From a virus: a DNA stretch of 44,487 nucleotides. The notes under the pieces are model-generated. The model ran no database searches, had not been told where the DNA came from, and was given only the letters and a program-made list of their open reading frames with translations. The position numbers and the translations under genes were made by a program. Positions 20,707 through 28,454 of this stretch are shown here, in pieces. The stretch covers positions 1-44,487 of IMG/VR virus record IMGVR_UViG_3300003895_000015; one strand, 5' to 3'. Position 1 is the first letter of the stretch, and every line of letters starts with the position of its first letter.

Positions 20707-22431
20707 ATGTCCCGCGAGGCATATCCGCACGTTAACCGTGCGAATAAGTACGCGCGCGACGTAGTTGCAGGGAAGATTGTCGCTTGCAAATACGTCATTC
20801 AGGCCTGCAAACGCCATCTCGATGACATGGAGGCTAGCGCCAGCAAGGCCTATCCGTACCTGTTCTGCAAAGATACGGCCGAACGTGCAGTTCGCTTCAT
20901 AGAGAAGCTGCCCCACACCAAAGGCGTGTGGGCGATGCGTGGTGAACGGCTGAAGCTTGAAGCTTGGCAGAGTTTCATCATCTGCTGCGCATTTGGCTGG
21001 CTGCGCAAGAAAAACAAACTGCGCCGGTTCCGCGAAGTCTACACCGAAGTGCCACGTAAAAACGGCAAGTCGGCTATAAGCTCTGGCGTTGCCGTTTACA
21101 CCTTCACCGCTGACCGTGAGTTTGGCGCGGAGGTTTACTCTGGCGCTACGACTGAGAAGCAAGCATGGGAAGTATTCAAGCCTGCGCGGCTTATGTGCTT
21201 ACGAACGCCCGCGCTCACGGCTCACTTTGGTATTGAAATCAATGCCGGCAGCTTAGTTAAACCTGCTGACGGCTCCAAACTTGAGCCAATTATCGGCAAG
21301 CCTGGCGATGGTGCCTCACCAAGCTGCGCGATAGTAGACGAATACCACGAACACGACACCAGTGAGCTTTACGACACCATGCTTACTGGTATGGGTGCGC
21401 GTGAGCAGCCTCTGCTCTGGATCATCACTACAGCTGGCTACAACATTGAAGGCCCCTGCTACGACAAGCGCCGTTCTGTGCTCGAAATGCTGTCAGGCGT
21501 AACGCCTGATGATGAATTATTCGGCTTGGTCTACACGATAGACGAAGATGACGACTGGACAGACCCGAAAAACCTCGCGAAAGCGAACCCAAACATGGGC
21601 ATTTCGGTGTTCGAAGACTACCTGATTAGTCAGCAACAGCGTGCAATCAAGAATGCAAGTTTTGCCAACACCTTTAAAACGAAGCATTTAAACGTCTGGG
21701 TGAGCGCCAAAACAGCGTTTTTCAACCTAGAAGCGTGGCGTTCTTGTGAAGATAAAGCGCTGGATCTGGCTGCTTTGCGCGGTCTTGATGCGGTTGCCGC
21801 CTGCGATATGGCGTCAAAACTCGACTTGACTGCGATGGTGCCGCTGTATTGGCGGGATATCGATGGCCGCCGGCATTACTACTGCGTTGGCTCCAAGTTT
21901 TTCATCCCGTACGAAACGGTATACAGCTCTGATGATCAGAAGCTGAGTCAGCGTTATCAGAAATTCCTGAACACTGGCCACTTAACCGTCACGGACGGTG
22001 CTGAAATTAACTTCCATGAAGTGAAATACGAAATCCTTGGCTTGCACAGGCAAACGCCGTTCCGCGAAGTTCCACTGGATCCACATGGTGCTACTGGTCT
22101 TGCGCATGACCTCGAAGGCGAAGGTCTACTGCCGGTCAACATACCGCAAAATTATTCCAACATGAGCGAAGCCATGAAGGAACTCGAAGCAGCAATCATG
22201 TCTGGCCGGTTCCATCACGATGGCAATCCGCTTATGACCTGGTGTATCGGCAACGTTGTGGCACAGCAAACGCCTGACGGAAAAATGATGCGACCAGTCA
22301 AAGAAAAGCGTGGCTCTGCCATGAAAATTGACGGTGCTGTGGCGCTGATCATGGGCATAGCTCGAGCGATGGCCAACGAGCCTTCTGGCATTAATTACGA
22401 CGACATAAACGTGGATGACCTTATTGCATGA
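20707..22431 (+). CDS. Terminase large subunit
   Basis: A 574-aa packaging motor. The ATPase part shows VPRKNGKS (115-122) as Walker A and AIVDEYHE (208-215) as Walker B; the nuclease part starts with the acidic [14 protein letters not shown] near 362-376. It is of the YmfN/HK97-like class that pairs with P27 small subunits and HNH proteins, usually with cohesive ends. The stop overlaps the portal start (ATGA). Confidence 0.95.
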   Translation: MSREAYPHVNRANKYARDVVAGKIVACKYVIQACKRHLDDMEASASKAYPYLFCKDTAERAVRFIEKLPHTKGVWAMRGERLKLEAWQSFIICCAFGWLRKKNKLRRFREVYTEVPRKNGKSAISSGVAVYTFTADREFGAEVYSGATTEKQAWEVFKPARLMCLRTPALTAHFGIEINAGSLVKPADGSKLEPIIGKPGDGASPSCAIVDEYHEHDTSELYDTMLTGMGAREQPLLWIITTAGYNIEGPCYDKRRSVLEMLSGVTPDDELFGLVYTIDEDDDWTDPKNLAKANPNMGISVFEDYLISQQQRAIKNASFANTFKTKHLNVWVSAKTAFFNLEAWRSCEDKALDLAALRGLDAVAACDMASKLDLTAMVPLYWRDIDGRRHYYCVGSKFFIPYETVYSSDDQKLSQRYQKFLNTGHLTVTDGAEINFHEVKYEILGLHRQTPFREVPLDPHGATGLAHDLEGEGLLPVNIPQNYSNMSEAMKELEAAIMSGRFHHDGNPLMTWCIGNVVAQQTPDGKMMRPVKEKRGSAMKIDGAVALIMGIARAMANEPSGINYDDINVDDLIA

Positions 22432-23645
22432 GCATTTTCTCGAACGTGAAAAACCTTTTGAGCAAAAGGGCTGATCCTCTGGAGAATCCGCAGAACCCGC
22501 TGGATTTTGATGATTTAACCGACTTCTTTAACTCGTACAGTTCAGTCTCTGAAGAAGCGGGTATGAAACTGTCGGCTGTGTACTCTTGCATCAATGTGCT
22601 TAGCAGTAATCTTGCCCAGCTGCCGCTGCACGTTATGCGCCGCAACGGGAAAAATGTTGAGCGCGCAACAGATCACCCCGCGTACGATCTGCTACATCTT
22701 GAGCCAAACGCTTTGACATCAAGCTACGACTGGCGAGAAACATCGCAAGCAATCACGGTAGCTTGGGGAAATAGCCTAACCAAAATTAAGCGAAATAAGC
22801 GCGGAGAAATTGAGAGCCTGCACCTTTCGAACCCTCATAACATTGAGCCTGTGCTGAAAGGTGGTCGACTGTACTACCGATTTGTGAATGCCAATGGTGA
22901 TGTGGAAGCGCTCGAAAGCCAAGAGGTGTTGCATGTCCGGGCTTTTAGCGCTGGAAAACAGATGTGGTCCAAGAGCGTCATTCGGCAAAATGCTGATGCT
23001 ATTAGCCTTGGCCAGCAAGCTGTGAACTACGGAAACAACTTCTTCAGCGGTGGTGGTCGCCCAACAGGGATCTTGTCAGCGAAAGGCGACATGAGCTCTG
23101 ATCAGTTCACAAAATTCGTTGCTTTCTGGAACAAAGTAAAATCTCAATTACGGACAGAGGACAACAAGACTGTTCTGTTGCCAAATCAGCTTGAGTACAA
23201 ATCCATCACCATACCGCCCGAAGATGCGCAATTCATAGATTCAAGAAAGCTTAGCCGCAGCGAAATTGCCGGGATATTCAACGTTCCAGCGCACATGATT
23301 AACGACCTAGAGAAGGCAAGTTTTTCAAACATTACCGAAAGCAGTATCAATTTCCTGCGCTACACCATGATGCCTTGGATTGTTCGGTGGGAGCAGGAAA
23401 TGAACCGAAAGATCTTTACGAGTGCTGAGCGTAAGGCGGGTTACTACGTGCAATTCAATGTCAAAGGGTTGCTGCGGGCTACGCCAAAAGAGCAATCAGA
23501 AATTTACTCGAAAGCAATTCAAGATGGATACATGAACCGGAACGAGATCCGCAGTCTTGAAGACTTAAATCCGGTTGACGGGCTCGATGAATTCCTGATT
23601 TCGGTTAACGCATCACAAAGTATCAACGGAGACTCTAATGAGTGA
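22428..23645 (+). CDS. Portal protein (HK97 type)
   Basis: A 405-aa phage portal. Typical motifs are [21 protein letters not shown] near the start, [13 protein letters not shown], and [21 protein letters not shown] near 283-305. Twelve copies form the DNA channel at the capsid vertex. Overlaps both neighbours (ATGA at the terminase, eight bases at the protease). Confidence 0.95.
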   Translation: MSIFSNVKNLLSKRADPLENPQNPLDFDDLTDFFNSYSSVSEEAGMKLSAVYSCINVLSSNLAQLPLHVMRRNGKNVERATDHPAYDLLHLEPNALTSSYDWRETSQAITVAWGNSLTKIKRNKRGEIESLHLSNPHNIEPVLKGGRLYYRFVNANGDVEALESQEVLHVRAFSAGKQMWSKSVIRQNADAISLGQQAVNYGNNFFSGGGRPTGILSAKGDMSSDQFTKFVAFWNKVKSQLRTEDNKTVLLPNQLEYKSITIPPEDAQFIDSRKLSRSEIAGIFNVPAHMINDLEKASFSNITESSINFLRYTMMPWIVRWEQEMNRKIFTSAERKAGYYVQFNVKGLLRATPKEQSEIYSKAIQDGYMNRNEIRSLEDLNPVDGLDEFLISVNASQSINGDSNE

Positions 23646-24225
23646 TTTTGAGCGTCGCAGTTTTGCGACTGAACTACGTTCAGAAAGTAATTCGGAGCGT
23701 GGCCCCCAAATTTTCGGCCATGGAGCCGTATTCAATACTCGCTCGGTCAATCTTGGTGGTTTCCGCGAAATCATTATGCCTGGTGCATTTGATGATGCCA
23801 TCAATGATGACGTGCGCGCCGTGTTCAATCACGATCAAAACTTTATTTTGGGTCGCAGTTCATCTGGAACATTACGCTTGAGTTTGGACGAAACAGGCTT
23901 GGCCTACGAAATTGATGCCCCAGATACCCAATCTATTCGCGATTTGGTTTTGACACCCATGGCACGTGGTGATCTGCGCGAAAGCAGCTTTATGTTTTCA
24001 GTGGCCTATGACGGCGATGAGTGGATGCAAGATGATGAAGGCATCATCGTTCGAAAAGTCCATCGTGTTTCGCGCCTATACGATGTTGGCCCCGTTACCT
24101 ATCCTGCTTACGAATCCGCAGATTCAGCCAAGCGCTTTGTTGAGCAGATGAAATCTGATGGCGATCTAGAGAAAGCAATCAACCAGCGCTCCTATCGAGA
24201 GCGCTTACTAAACCTCATTCGTTAA
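23638..24225 (+). CDS. Prohead protease (HK97 type, U35)
   Basis: A 195-aa serine protease: GHGAVFN near the start, H65 in VFNHDQNFILGR and Ser116/117 in DLRESSFMFSV form the usual catalytic set. It removes the delta domain of the capsid protein during maturation. It is encoded between portal and capsid as in HK97 and is followed by a terminator-like hairpin. Confidence 0.95.
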   Translation: MSDFERRSFATELRSESNSERGPQIFGHGAVFNTRSVNLGGFREIIMPGAFDDAINDDVRAVFNHDQNFILGRSSSGTLRLSLDETGLAYEIDAPDTQSIRDLVLTPMARGDLRESSFMFSVAYDGDEWMQDDEGIIVRKVHRVSRLYDVGPVTYPAYESADSAKRFVEQMKSDGDLEKAINQRSYRERLLNLIR

Positions 24226-24238
24226 CTAACCCGTACCG

Positions 24239-24262
24239 CCCGCTTCTGCGGGTTTTTTATTT
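24239..24262 (+). terminator. Intrinsic terminator between protease and capsid genes
   Basis: CCCGC-TTCT-GCGGG stem with TTTTTTATTTT after it, inside the late operon. It must be read through (Q-dependent or partial) or it sets the ratio of upstream to capsid transcripts. Confidence 0.8.
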
Positions 24263-24274
24263 TAAGGAACATCC

Positions 24275-25465
24275 ATGAAATTACATGAACTTCAGCAGAA
24301 GCGAAGCGCTATTGCACTGGCGATGCGTCAACTGCACACCGAAATTGGTGACAAAAAGTGGTCAGAAGAGCAGCGCACTGCGTGGGATATGCACCAGGCG
24401 AACTTCGACCAAGTTGACCAGCAAATTCAACGCGAAGAGCAGTTGCAGTCGCGTGAAAAACTGGAAGTGACCACTGAGATCGAAACTCGCTCAGAAGGTG
24501 CTCCAGAAGCAGAGTATCGTTCTGCATTTAATAAATTTATGCGTTCTGGTTTTAGCGGCATGTCAGCTGACGAGCAGCGCATTTTCAAAGAAGTCCGCGC
24601 ACAGAACTCAACTGCAGGTGGCGGCAAAGGTGGTGAAACAATCCCACGTGAATTCCGCGGCTTGATTGTTGACAAGATGAAAGCCTATGGCGGCATTGCT
24701 AACGTCTGCCAAGTGCTGGAAACAGACGCTGGCAACCCGATGGATTGGGTTGTGACTGATGGTACAGCCGATCTTGGTGAATTGGTCGGTGAAAACACTG
24801 ATGGTGGTGAGCAAGATGTTGCGTTCTCAACTGATTCATTGGGAGCCAAAAAGCTTACTTCAAAAATCATTCGTGTTCCGAATGAACTACTGGTCGACAG
24901 TGGTATCAATTTTGAAGCGTTTTTGGCCGCTCGAATTGCAAGCCGTATTGGTCGCAAAGAAGCAGATTTAATCGTCAACGGCACTGGTACTGGCACTCCA
25001 TCTCAAAACAAAGGCCTGAAGGTGTCTACCACGCTCTCTCAGAGTGCCGCTGCCGCTGCAGCACTGTCAGCAGACGACTTGTTAAACCTCAAACACAAAA
25101 TCGACCCTGCGTATCGTATGGGGGCTATGTTCGCCTTCAACGACTCAACCTTCTTACTGCTTAAAAAGCTGAAAGATGGTCAGGGCCGCCCATTATGGCT
25201 GCCGGCTATTGCGGGTGTCGCCCCTGCTCTTATCGATGGTGACCAATACGTTATCGACCAAGGCATTGACAGCGTTGCTACGGCCAAGGTCTCTGCTTAT
25301 TACGGTGACTTCAATCGCTTCGTGTTGCGTCGTGTACGTTACATGCAGCTGAAACGCTTAACTGAGCGTTATGCAGAATTCGACCAAACGGCCTTCGTTG
25401 CTTTCCACCGTTTCGACACCGTGCTGGAAGATACCAGTGCAATGGCCAAGTTGCTGCACCCATAA
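24275..25465 (+). CDS. Major capsid protein (HK97 fold)
   Basis: A 396-aa HK97-type capsid protein. The N-terminal delta domain is a coiled coil (KLHELQQKRSAIALAMRQL to about residue 100), and the Gly-rich QNSTAGGGKGG near 109-119 is a plausible end of the scaffold where the protease cuts. The core has IPREFRGLIVDKM and VPNELLVDSGINFEAFLA. AAGGAA precedes the ATG. The C-terminus ends LLHP. Confidence 0.95.
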   Translation: MKLHELQQKRSAIALAMRQLHTEIGDKKWSEEQRTAWDMHQANFDQVDQQIQREEQLQSREKLEVTTEIETRSEGAPEAEYRSAFNKFMRSGFSGMSADEQRIFKEVRAQNSTAGGGKGGETIPREFRGLIVDKMKAYGGIANVCQVLETDAGNPMDWVVTDGTADLGELVGENTDGGEQDVAFSTDSLGAKKLTSKIIRVPNELLVDSGINFEAFLAARIASRIGRKEADLIVNGTGTGTPSQNKGLKVSTTLSQSAAAAAALSADDLLNLKHKIDPAYRMGAMFAFNDSTFLLLKKLKDGQGRPLWLPAIAGVAPALIDGDQYVIDQGIDSVATAKVSAYYGDFNRFVLRRVRYMQLKRLTERYAEFDQTAFVAFHRFDTVLEDTSAMAKLLHP

Positions 25466-25466
25466 C

Positions 25467-25504
25467 GGAGAGCGTGGGCGGGCAACCGCCCACGATTTAA
25501 CATG
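25467..25504 (+). promoter_or_regulatory. Hairpin-bridged ribosome binding site
   Basis: GGAG at 25467-25470 is 31 bases from the ATG at 25502. A perfect 9-bp stem CGTGGGCGG / CCGCCCACG with loop GCAA (25473-25494) fills the gap; folded, the Shine-Dalgarno and start codon are nine bases apart. No other ribosome site is seen. Phage T4 gene 25 is the known parallel. Confidence 0.65.
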
Positions 25505-25825
25505 AAAAAAGTTTTTATTAAAACCCATTTGGTGGGCGTGGACTGCGAGTTCCTTCCAAACAAAGAATATGACCTTCCAGACGCGGATGCTGCCAGCATC
25601 GTGGCAGCAGGTTGTGGCGTTTATGTGGATCCTGTTCAAGTTGCAGATTCGGGTGGCGGTGGCGTCGAACCTCCGGCTGATGCTGTTGTTGAAGCCGCAG
25701 CTCCAGAAGTTGTTGAAGAAGCGCCTCAAGAAGTAGCGGCAGAAGCCGCTCCAGAAGTTGCCGAAGAAGCAGCTCCTGAGGTGATTGCTGAAACGGAAAA
25801 AGCCAAAAAAGGTAAAGCGAAATGA
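25502..25825 (+). CDS. Ala/Glu/Pro-rich head-region protein, 107 aa
   Basis: The N-terminal 45 residues are a compact domain (VFIKTHLVGVDCEFLPNKEYDLPDADAASIVAAG) seen in small proteins beside capsid genes. The rest is a low-complexity acidic repeat based on APEVVEEA/APEVAEEA, ending in a lysine cluster (KAKKGKAK). It may be a head decoration or head-assembly accessory; no enzyme motif is present. The start lies behind a hairpin-bridged ribosome site, and its end overlaps the connector start (ATGA). Confidence 0.75.
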   Translation: MKKVFIKTHLVGVDCEFLPNKEYDLPDADAASIVAAGCGVYVDPVQVADSGGGGVEPPADAVVEAAAPEVVEEAPQEVAAEAAPEVAEEAAPEVIAETEKAKKGKAK

Positions 25826-26154
25826 TATCGCTGCGCAGTGTTAAACATCAGCTTCGGCTCGAGCTCGACGACAACAGCGAGGATGAATTTCTCCAGCAGT
25901 TAGTCGATGCGGCGGTCGAATCTGTTGAGCTCTACTTGAACCGCAAGTTATACGCAACTAGCGATGACTTGACTGCTGACACTGCGCACCCTGTTGGATC
26001 GATGGTTATTACTGCAAGTGTGAGACAAGCAGCTTTGATGATGGTCAGTGAGCTTTACAACAATCGAGAAACCACAACGTTTTCTCGTGTAGCTGACAAT
26101 CCCGCAGTTGCTTTACTGCTTTCGCCACACCGGAGGATAGAAGGCTTTGATTAG
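25822..26154 (+). CDS. Head-tail connector (gp6-like adaptor)
   Basis: A 110-aa helical protein (VKHQLRLELDDNSEDEFLQQLVDAAVESVELYLNRKL), the standard pattern of the HK97 gp6/SPP1 gp15-like adaptor that docks below the portal. It is coupled to both neighbours by overlaps. Confidence 0.9.
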   Translation: MISLRSVKHQLRLELDDNSEDEFLQQLVDAAVESVELYLNRKLYATSDDLTADTAHPVGSMVITASVRQAALMMVSELYNNRETTTFSRVADNPAVALLLSPHRRIEGFD

Positions 26155-26479
26155 ATCAGGGAATCTTCGCCATCGCTGCCAACTCTATCGCGTTACCTCA
26201 GAGCGCAATACGTTCGGCGAGCTGGTGCAAGGCGCCAGCTTTGTCCGTAACTTTCAAGCCGAAGTTTTAACCGCGAGAATTGATGCAACTCAACAAGCCG
26301 ATGGCCAAAGCTACCTTGGCGATTTGCAGCTACGCGCTCGCTACAGCCGAGAATACCAGCCAGATTGCGTGGTTGGATATGACGGCAAGCATTACAAAAT
26401 CCTTCGTGCTGACAATCCTGGTGGACGGCGTGAAGAATCTATTTTGAGTCTGGAGGAAGTGCGTGGCTTCATCAATTGA
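26147..26479 (+). CDS. Head closure protein
   Basis: A 110-aa phage head-tail joining protein of the SPP1 gp16/HK97 gp7-like type (IRSGNLRHRCQLYR, NTFGELVQ, DGKHYKILRADNPGGRREESILSLEEV). It closes the connector after packaging. The only fitting start is TTG at 26147, behind GGAGG and AAGG; it overlaps the adaptor gene by eight bases. Confidence 0.88.
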   Translation: MIRSGNLRHRCQLYRVTSERNTFGELVQGASFVRNFQAEVLTARIDATQQADGQSYLGDLQLRARYSREYQPDCVVGYDGKHYKILRADNPGGRREESILSLEEVRGFIN

Positions 26480-26855
26480 GTCCGTAATCATTCAGGCGAT
26501 CAAACCAAGCCTGCCCCTAGTGGCCGACCGTATCACTCCGGTCAAGAGAGACCCGAACGGCGCTTTGCCAGCCATAGTGTATGAGTCTGGCTTGGAGCAG
26601 CGCGAAAGATACCTCTCTGGCAAGGCCAGTGAAATTGCCAGCGTGAACATCCAGTTCTCAGTCTTCGCCAAGACCTACTTTGTTGCAAAAGAACAGCTGG
26701 CGCTGTTGTCTGCCGCAATTTTGAATTCCCGTAGCTTTACGATGAACGGCGTATCAATTTTAGCCACAGAAGTCTCTGGTATTTCAGAGCAAACTGAGTC
26801 CGACTCGGACAGTTTGTTTTCTGCGTCCTTGGTCGCAACAGTCAAATTCAAATGA
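26463..26855 (+). CDS. Tail terminator/completion protein (DUF3168-like)
   Basis: A 130-aa protein (SIESVIIQAIKPSLPLVADRITPVKRDPN, PAIVYESGLEQRERYLSGK, ASVNIQFSVFAKTYF) of the DUF3168/tail-completion type. The start codon is GTG at 26463, overlapping the closure gene by 17 bp. It caps the tail tube. Here it precedes the gp10-like gene, whereas the opposite order is common. Confidence 0.8.
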   Translation: MASSIESVIIQAIKPSLPLVADRITPVKRDPNGALPAIVYESGLEQRERYLSGKASEIASVNIQFSVFAKTYFVAKEQLALLSAAILNSRSFTMNGVSILATEVSGISEQTESDSDSLFSASLVATVKFK

Positions 26856-27331
26856 GCAAAATCACATTCAAGCTAGAGGGCTTTTCTGACATTAAGCAGA
26901 AGCTGGAAGCCATGAAAGTCGAGATGCGTGACAGAACCGCCAAAGACTGCCTTGGCCGTGCTGCAGAAGTGATCCTTGATGAAGCAAAGTTGTTTGCAAG
27001 CGGCATCGATGATCCAAAAACAGGCCGACGAATTTCGGACAACATCATTAAAGAGTTCGGTTCCAAGGTTTATCGTCGCAGCGGCAAGCGCGTCGCTATG
27101 TGGCGTGTTGGCGTTCGCACTCGCTTCACCGGTATTCAACGCGGCAACCCCGACGAGGGTGCAGGCGGCAACACACCTCACTGGCACATGGTCGAGCTTG
27201 GCACCAAACGCCAAAAAGAACAGCCGTTTTTGCGGCGAGCTATGCGCTCCAAAGGCGGCGCTTTTTTCAATCGATTCCGTGATGAACTGGAGCGGCGAAT
27301 TCGCCGGCTAGGCAAGCGGGCAAGTAAATAA
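26852..27331 (+). CDS. HK97 gp10-like tail-connection protein
   Basis: A 159-aa protein with [58 protein letters not shown], the diagnostic gp10-like pattern. It takes part in head-tail joining. Starts within the previous stop (ATGA). Confidence 0.9.
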   Translation: MSKITFKLEGFSDIKQKLEAMKVEMRDRTAKDCLGRAAEVILDEAKLFASGIDDPKTGRRISDNIIKEFGSKVYRRSGKRVAMWRVGVRTRFTGIQRGNPDEGAGGNTPHWHMVELGTKRQKEQPFLRRAMRSKGGAFFNRFRDELERRIRRLGKRASK

Positions 27332-27345
27332 CTATTGGAGATACT

Positions 27346-27813
27346 ATGTCCATTCTGGCACAAGGCACACAGGTCTGGTTTATCGACCCGACTGGCTCAA
27401 CACTGACTGAAATTCCAGACGTAACGTCATTCAGCCCTGCTGGCGCACCAGCAGATCAAATCGAAACAACACCACTGTCTTCCCAAGCACGTACCTACAA
27501 AAAAGGTCTTCGCACGCCAGGTCAAGCAACCCTTGGCATTAACGCAGACCCAGCTATTCCAGCTCACATCCGTTTGTTTGATTTGTCGAAAGACAATACA
27601 AACACAACCATTAAGTTCGCGGTGGGTTGGTCCGATGGCACCACGGCGCCAACAGTAACCGGCGGTAACTTCACCCTGCCAACAACTCGCACATGGTTCA
27701 CATTTGAAGGCTATATCGCAGACTTCCCGCTGGACTTTGCTGCTAATGGTCTGGTCACAACGTCATGTGCAGTGCAGCGCAGTGGCGATGCTACGTGGAC
27801 GAAGAAAGCATGA
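27346..27813 (+). CDS. Major tail protein
   Basis: A 155-aa beta-rich tail tube protein ([74 protein letters not shown]). This is the usual pattern of siphovirus tube subunits that stack as hexamers. GGAG lies seven bases before the ATG. Overlaps the chaperone gene by four bases. Confidence 0.92.
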   Translation: MSILAQGTQVWFIDPTGSTLTEIPDVTSFSPAGAPADQIETTPLSSQARTYKKGLRTPGQATLGINADPAIPAHIRLFDLSKDNTNTTIKFAVGWSDGTTAPTVTGGNFTLPTTRTWFTFEGYIADFPLDFAANGLVTTSCAVQRSGDATWTKKA

Positions 27814-28163
27814 TCCTGACCAAGCAAATGGCCGTTGAGAGTGGCGGCTTCGTTAGCGCTGCACCAATCAAAAAAACGGTTACCTGGCTTAGCGGTGGCA
27901 AAAGCCATGAGGCTGATGTCTTCGTTCGTCTGAAGAGCTACCAGTCAGTCATGGCTGAGATCCAGAACGGAGCCAGCGGTAATGGCGCTGCTGCTCGCAT
28001 TGCAAGCTCCATCGTTGATGAAACTGGTCAGCCAGTTTTCACAGTGGACGACATTACTGGCAATGCAGAGCATGGGCCGATGTCAGAAAGCTTGACCGTG
28101 GCTTTGCTAACCGCAATCAGTGAAGCAAATGGTCTGGATGTCGCTCCGGGCCCAAAGCCCTAG
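27810..28163 (+). CDS. Tail assembly chaperone, G-like short form
   Basis: A 117-aa protein ([41 protein letters not shown] in two pieces) between the tube and tape-measure genes, the invariant position of the G/GT chaperones. It ends at the TAG at 28161, just after a slippery sequence. It binds the tape measure during tail assembly. ATGA overlap with the tube gene. Confidence 0.85.
   Translation: MILTKQMAVESGGFVSAAPIKKTVTWLSGGKSHEADVFVRLKSYQSVMAEIQNGASGNGAAARIASSIVDETGQPVFTVDDITGNAEHGPMSESLTVALLTAISEANGLDVAPGPKP
28148..28157 (+). promoter_or_regulatory. -1 ribosomal frameshift site
   Basis: GGGCCCAAAG contains two overlapping heptamers of the X-XXY-YYZ form in the zero frame: GGGCCCA (28148-28154) and CCCAAAG (28151-28157), four to seven bases before the zero-frame stop. 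A -1 slip joins the frame that stays open to 28453. Confidence 0.85.
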
Positions 28164-28453
28164 CCTCTGAAGATGAAATCTGGCACGAGTTAGTTTTGGC
28201 GGGAGTCGGCGGTAAAACTGTCGCAGAAGCCAAGGCAAACGTGAGCGTGCCAGAGTTCACGGCATGGCTAACTTATCGCCGCCGCTACGGCCCTATTTGT
28301 CCGAATCGGCGAGCCGACACTTTGAATGCTCATTTGATGCACCTAATGGCTGCATTGAATGGCAACAAATCAGAAGTATCAAAATTCCTCGTATTGCAAG
28401 ACGACTCACAGCGTGTCTTGTCTATGGAAGAAGCGTTAACCAACTGGAGCTAG
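28154..28453 (+). CDS. T-domain of the frameshifted tail chaperone (GT long form)
   Basis: After a -1 slip the reading continues as [17 protein letters not shown]... to the stop at 28451-28453 and adds about 99 residues, for a fused product of about 214. The pattern FTAWLTYRRRYGP and ALNGNKSEVSKFLVLQ is usual for T domains. There is no convincing internal start (only a TTG at 28196 with no good ribosome site), so this region should be annotated as part of a fusion with the gene that starts at 27810. Confidence 0.85.
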   Translation, partial: KALASEDEIWHELVLAGVGGKTVAEAKANVSVPEFTAWLTYRRRYGPICPNRRADTLNAHLMHLMAALNGNKSEVSKFLVLQDDSQRVLSMEEALTNWS

Positions 28454-28454
28454 C

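Noticed and set aside
28196-28453. Separate gene beginning at the TTG 28196
   Set aside because: The in-frame region is open upstream to a slippery heptamer; the T-domain pattern and lack of a good start favour a -1 frameshift extension.
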